Assembly: GCA_030668465.1 (NCBI GenBank)
Contig: DAOUTX010000062.1
Coordinates: 1 to 6,450, forward strand
Reading direction: 5' to 3'
Origin: Atribacterota bacterium
GTDB lineage: Bacteria; Atribacterota; Phoenicimicrobiia; Phoenicimicrobiales; Phoenicimicrobiaceae
Length of the DNA stretch: 6,450 bases
This document shows, one piece after another, positions 5,208 to 6,450 of the stretch; position 1 is the first letter of the stretch, and each line of letters starts with the position of its first letter. The notes below the pieces were generated by a model, which saw nothing but the letters and a program-made list of their open reading frames with translations, had not been told where the DNA came from and did not search any database. A program made the position numbers and the translations under genes.

Positions 5208-5657
5208 TTAATTATAAGATAAACGAGTTTTTTCATCTGCTGATGTTGGTTTAATAATTTCTTCCCATTTTGGAGAATTCCATGTCCCCAACATCTTATG
5301 CATATCATAATATTTCTGAGGTATCGGATGTGTTCCAATAATTACTTCTATTCCGTACCTTGCCTTAATAAAATTACAAAAATGGGTTATGCGGGTACAG
5401 GGAGGGTATCCGACAACCAACCCGGTAGCCAGATGAATAACTTGTGCTCCGTTCTTGATCATTTCCTCGGGAGCGTATTCAATATTTCCGCCAGGGCAGC
5501 CGTCACAAGTAGTATATCCAACTAATTCCAGTTCATCATCCTTACTATAGATACTAAATGCTCCTTCCCTATTACGGAGAGCTCTAAGGCATTTACCTCC
5601 CGCACAGGTATGATAACGGTCACAGATAATAATTCCAATTTTAATTTTATCTTTCAT
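5208..5657 (-). CDS. CGGC domain-containing protein (putative metal-binding)
   Basis: A 149-residue soluble protein that fits the CGGC-domain family, whose members are rich in conserved cysteines and are thought to bind metal. Seven cysteines are visible: C12 and C18 in ICDRYHTC, C23 in GGKC, C51 and C54 in TTCDGCPGG, C87 in PPC and C94. A further family hallmark is GTHPIP (108-113). The fold probably starts with a beta-strand (IKIGIIICDR) and the function is unknown. ATG 5657 is used. The nearest good ribosome binding site, AGGAGG (5670-5675), is 12 bases away, slightly far, but no better start codon lies nearby. It lies downstream of pyruvate kinase on the same strand, with a hairpin (5692-5721) between, and no clear promoter of its own is seen, so some expression by read-through is possible. 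Confidence 0.88.
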   Translation of the reverse strand: MKDKIKIGIIICDRYHTCAGGKCLRALRNREGAFSIYSKDDELELVGYTTCDGCPGGNIEYAPEEMIKNGAQVIHLATGLVVGYPPCTRITHFCNFIKARYGIEVIIGTHPIPQKYYDMHKMLGTWNSPKWEEIIKPTSADEKTRLSYN

Positions 5658-5691
5658 TGCTATACTATTCCTCCTGTTAAATTAAATTGAG

Positions 5692-5721
5692 AAAGCTACC
5701 ACCACCTAAGGCGGTAGCTTT
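5692..5721 (-). terminator. Probable terminator hairpin downstream of pyruvate kinase
   Basis: AAAGCTACC (5692-5700) pairs perfectly with GGTAGCTTT (5713-5721). After one mismatch two more C-G pairs form, leaving a 6-base loop. In the minus direction it lies 71 bases past the pyruvate kinase stop and before the CGGC gene. The following U tract is short and interrupted, so termination may be partial and could act as an attenuator for the CGGC gene. Confidence 0.5.
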
Positions 5722-5792
5722 TAAAGAAAACAATTATTTTTTCTGCCCCACAGTTTTAATCGATACAGAGAATCGCCCCCGGTATCAATCAA

Positions 5793-6450
5793 TCATAATG
5801 TTTCTACTTTTAGTAAATTGGTGGTACCGGGAATTTTAAAGGGAATTCCCGCGGTAATTACAATCTTATCTCCTGGGTTGGTCAATCCGGTTTTTAAGGC
5901 AATCTTCTTTGATTTTTTAATCATATCGTCGGTATTTTCCAATTCATCAGATTTAAAAGGGTAAACTCCCCAGCTAAGTGCAAGTTTTCTAACTGTGGAA
6001 TCTTGGGTACTGGCTGCGATAATAGGAACAGGGGGTCGATATCGGGATACCATGCGGGCGGTGCTCCCGGAAAGAGTAAAGGTAATAATAGCTTTTGCTT
6101 TTAAATCCAGGGCTACCTGGCAGGTGGCGCGACTTATCGCATCCGGGTTGGTGGGTTTAACCGAAAGTGACCTCTCGCTCAATATTTTTTTATAATCTAT
6201 AGCTTTTTCAACTCTTAAGGCTATCTTATTCATTGTTTCCGCTGCCTCTATAGGATAATTGCCGACTGCTGTCTCCTCAGATAACATAATCGCATCAGTC
6301 CCATCCAGGATCGCATTGGCCACATCGGTTACTTCTGCCCTGGTAGGACGAGGATTGCTCACCATCGACATTAACATCTGGGTTGCGGTAATTACCGGCT
6401 TCCCTATAAGATTACATCTTTTAATAATGTTCTTCTGAACCAGAGGCACA
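5793..6450 (-). CDS. pyk: Pyruvate kinase, C-terminal part (runs off the right edge)
   Basis: Glycolytic enzyme that transfers phosphate from phosphoenolpyruvate to ADP, giving pyruvate and ATP in the cytoplasm. The visible 218 residues start inside the barrel domain. The GTG at the edge (6447-6449) is an internal valine codon, not a start, as the family continues upstream. Seen in order: VQKNIIKRCNLIGKP, the active-site strand ITATQML (20-26) with its threonine, NPRPTRAEVTDVANAILDG (32-50), IMLSEETAVGNYP (54-66), then the C-terminal domain with TLSGSTARMVSRYRPPVPI (125-143) and the usual end IPGTTNLLKV. It has the SEETAVG form rather than SGETA, as in one large bacterial subgroup, and methionine where many family members have Glu in ATQMLES. 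The protein ends at the usual place without the extra PEP-utiliser-like C-terminal domain of some Bacillota. About half of the gene lies outside the window. Confidence 0.96.
   Translation of the reverse strand, partial: VPLVQKNIIKRCNLIGKPVITATQMLMSMVSNPRPTRAEVTDVANAILDGTDAIMLSEETAVGNYPIEAAETMNKIALRVEKAIDYKKILSERSLSVKPTNPDAISRATCQVALDLKAKAIITFTLSGSTARMVSRYRPPVPIIAASTQDSTVRKLALSWGVYPFKSDELENTDDMIKKSKKIALKTGLTNPGDKIVITAGIPFKIPGTTNLLKVETL

Noticed and set aside
5762..5785. GATAC/GTATC inverted repeat just after pyruvate kinase
   Set aside because: Five pairs with a 14-base interior are expected by chance, and the better hairpin is at 5692-5721.

Overview
This is an ordinary AT-rich bacterial chromosome segment. 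Low G+C, strong AGGAGG-type Shine-Dalgarno sites, TTGACA/TATGAT-type promoters and short compact operons point to a low-GC anaerobe of Bacillota-like or Atribacterota-like character. No ribosomal RNA or marker gene is present to fix the lineage, so this is an inference. I see no CRISPR array, tRNA, rRNA, transposase gene or recognisable defence system.

Left part (1-2055, all minus strand). A FadR-type GntR regulator with an FCD ligand domain has a near-consensus promoter whose start point lies under a small palindrome, which suggests autoregulation. Just downstream, at the window edge, is the possible beginning of another gene (perhaps a membrane or transporter subunit). Further right a class I SAM-dependent methyltransferase is followed by a decayed remnant of a GrpB-family (UPF0157) gene. 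That remnant keeps a ribosome binding site, a start codon and the recognisable C-terminal segment, but has two in-frame TGA codons and lacks most of the family domain.

Middle part (2092-4313, plus strand). A 41-base palindrome of the GGTGCC-A-GGCACC type lies in the divergent intergenic region. It is followed by a three-gene operon: a short YtrA-type GntR repressor, an ABC ATPase and a six-TM ABC-2-like permease. A promoter overlapped by a palindromic operator candidate precedes the operon and a bidirectional hairpin terminator closes it. The likely logic is a self-repressed transporter that is de-repressed by a small molecule or envelope stress. The substrate cannot be read from the sequence.

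Right part (4310-6450, minus strand). A two-gene operon encodes a two-TM small membrane protein and a YbjQ/UPF0145 protein. An intergenic region then carries a pair of inverted palindromic repeats of the TGTAGGGGCAC type, arranged like a BIME. Next come a cysteine-rich CGGC-domain protein and, running off the right edge, the C-terminal half of pyruvate kinase, with a hairpin terminator between the two.

The most noteworthy items are the two different families of intergenic palindromes (one pair with a compensatory base change), the GrpB remnant, and the two operator-over-promoter arrangements. I found no convincing previously undescribed multi-gene system.
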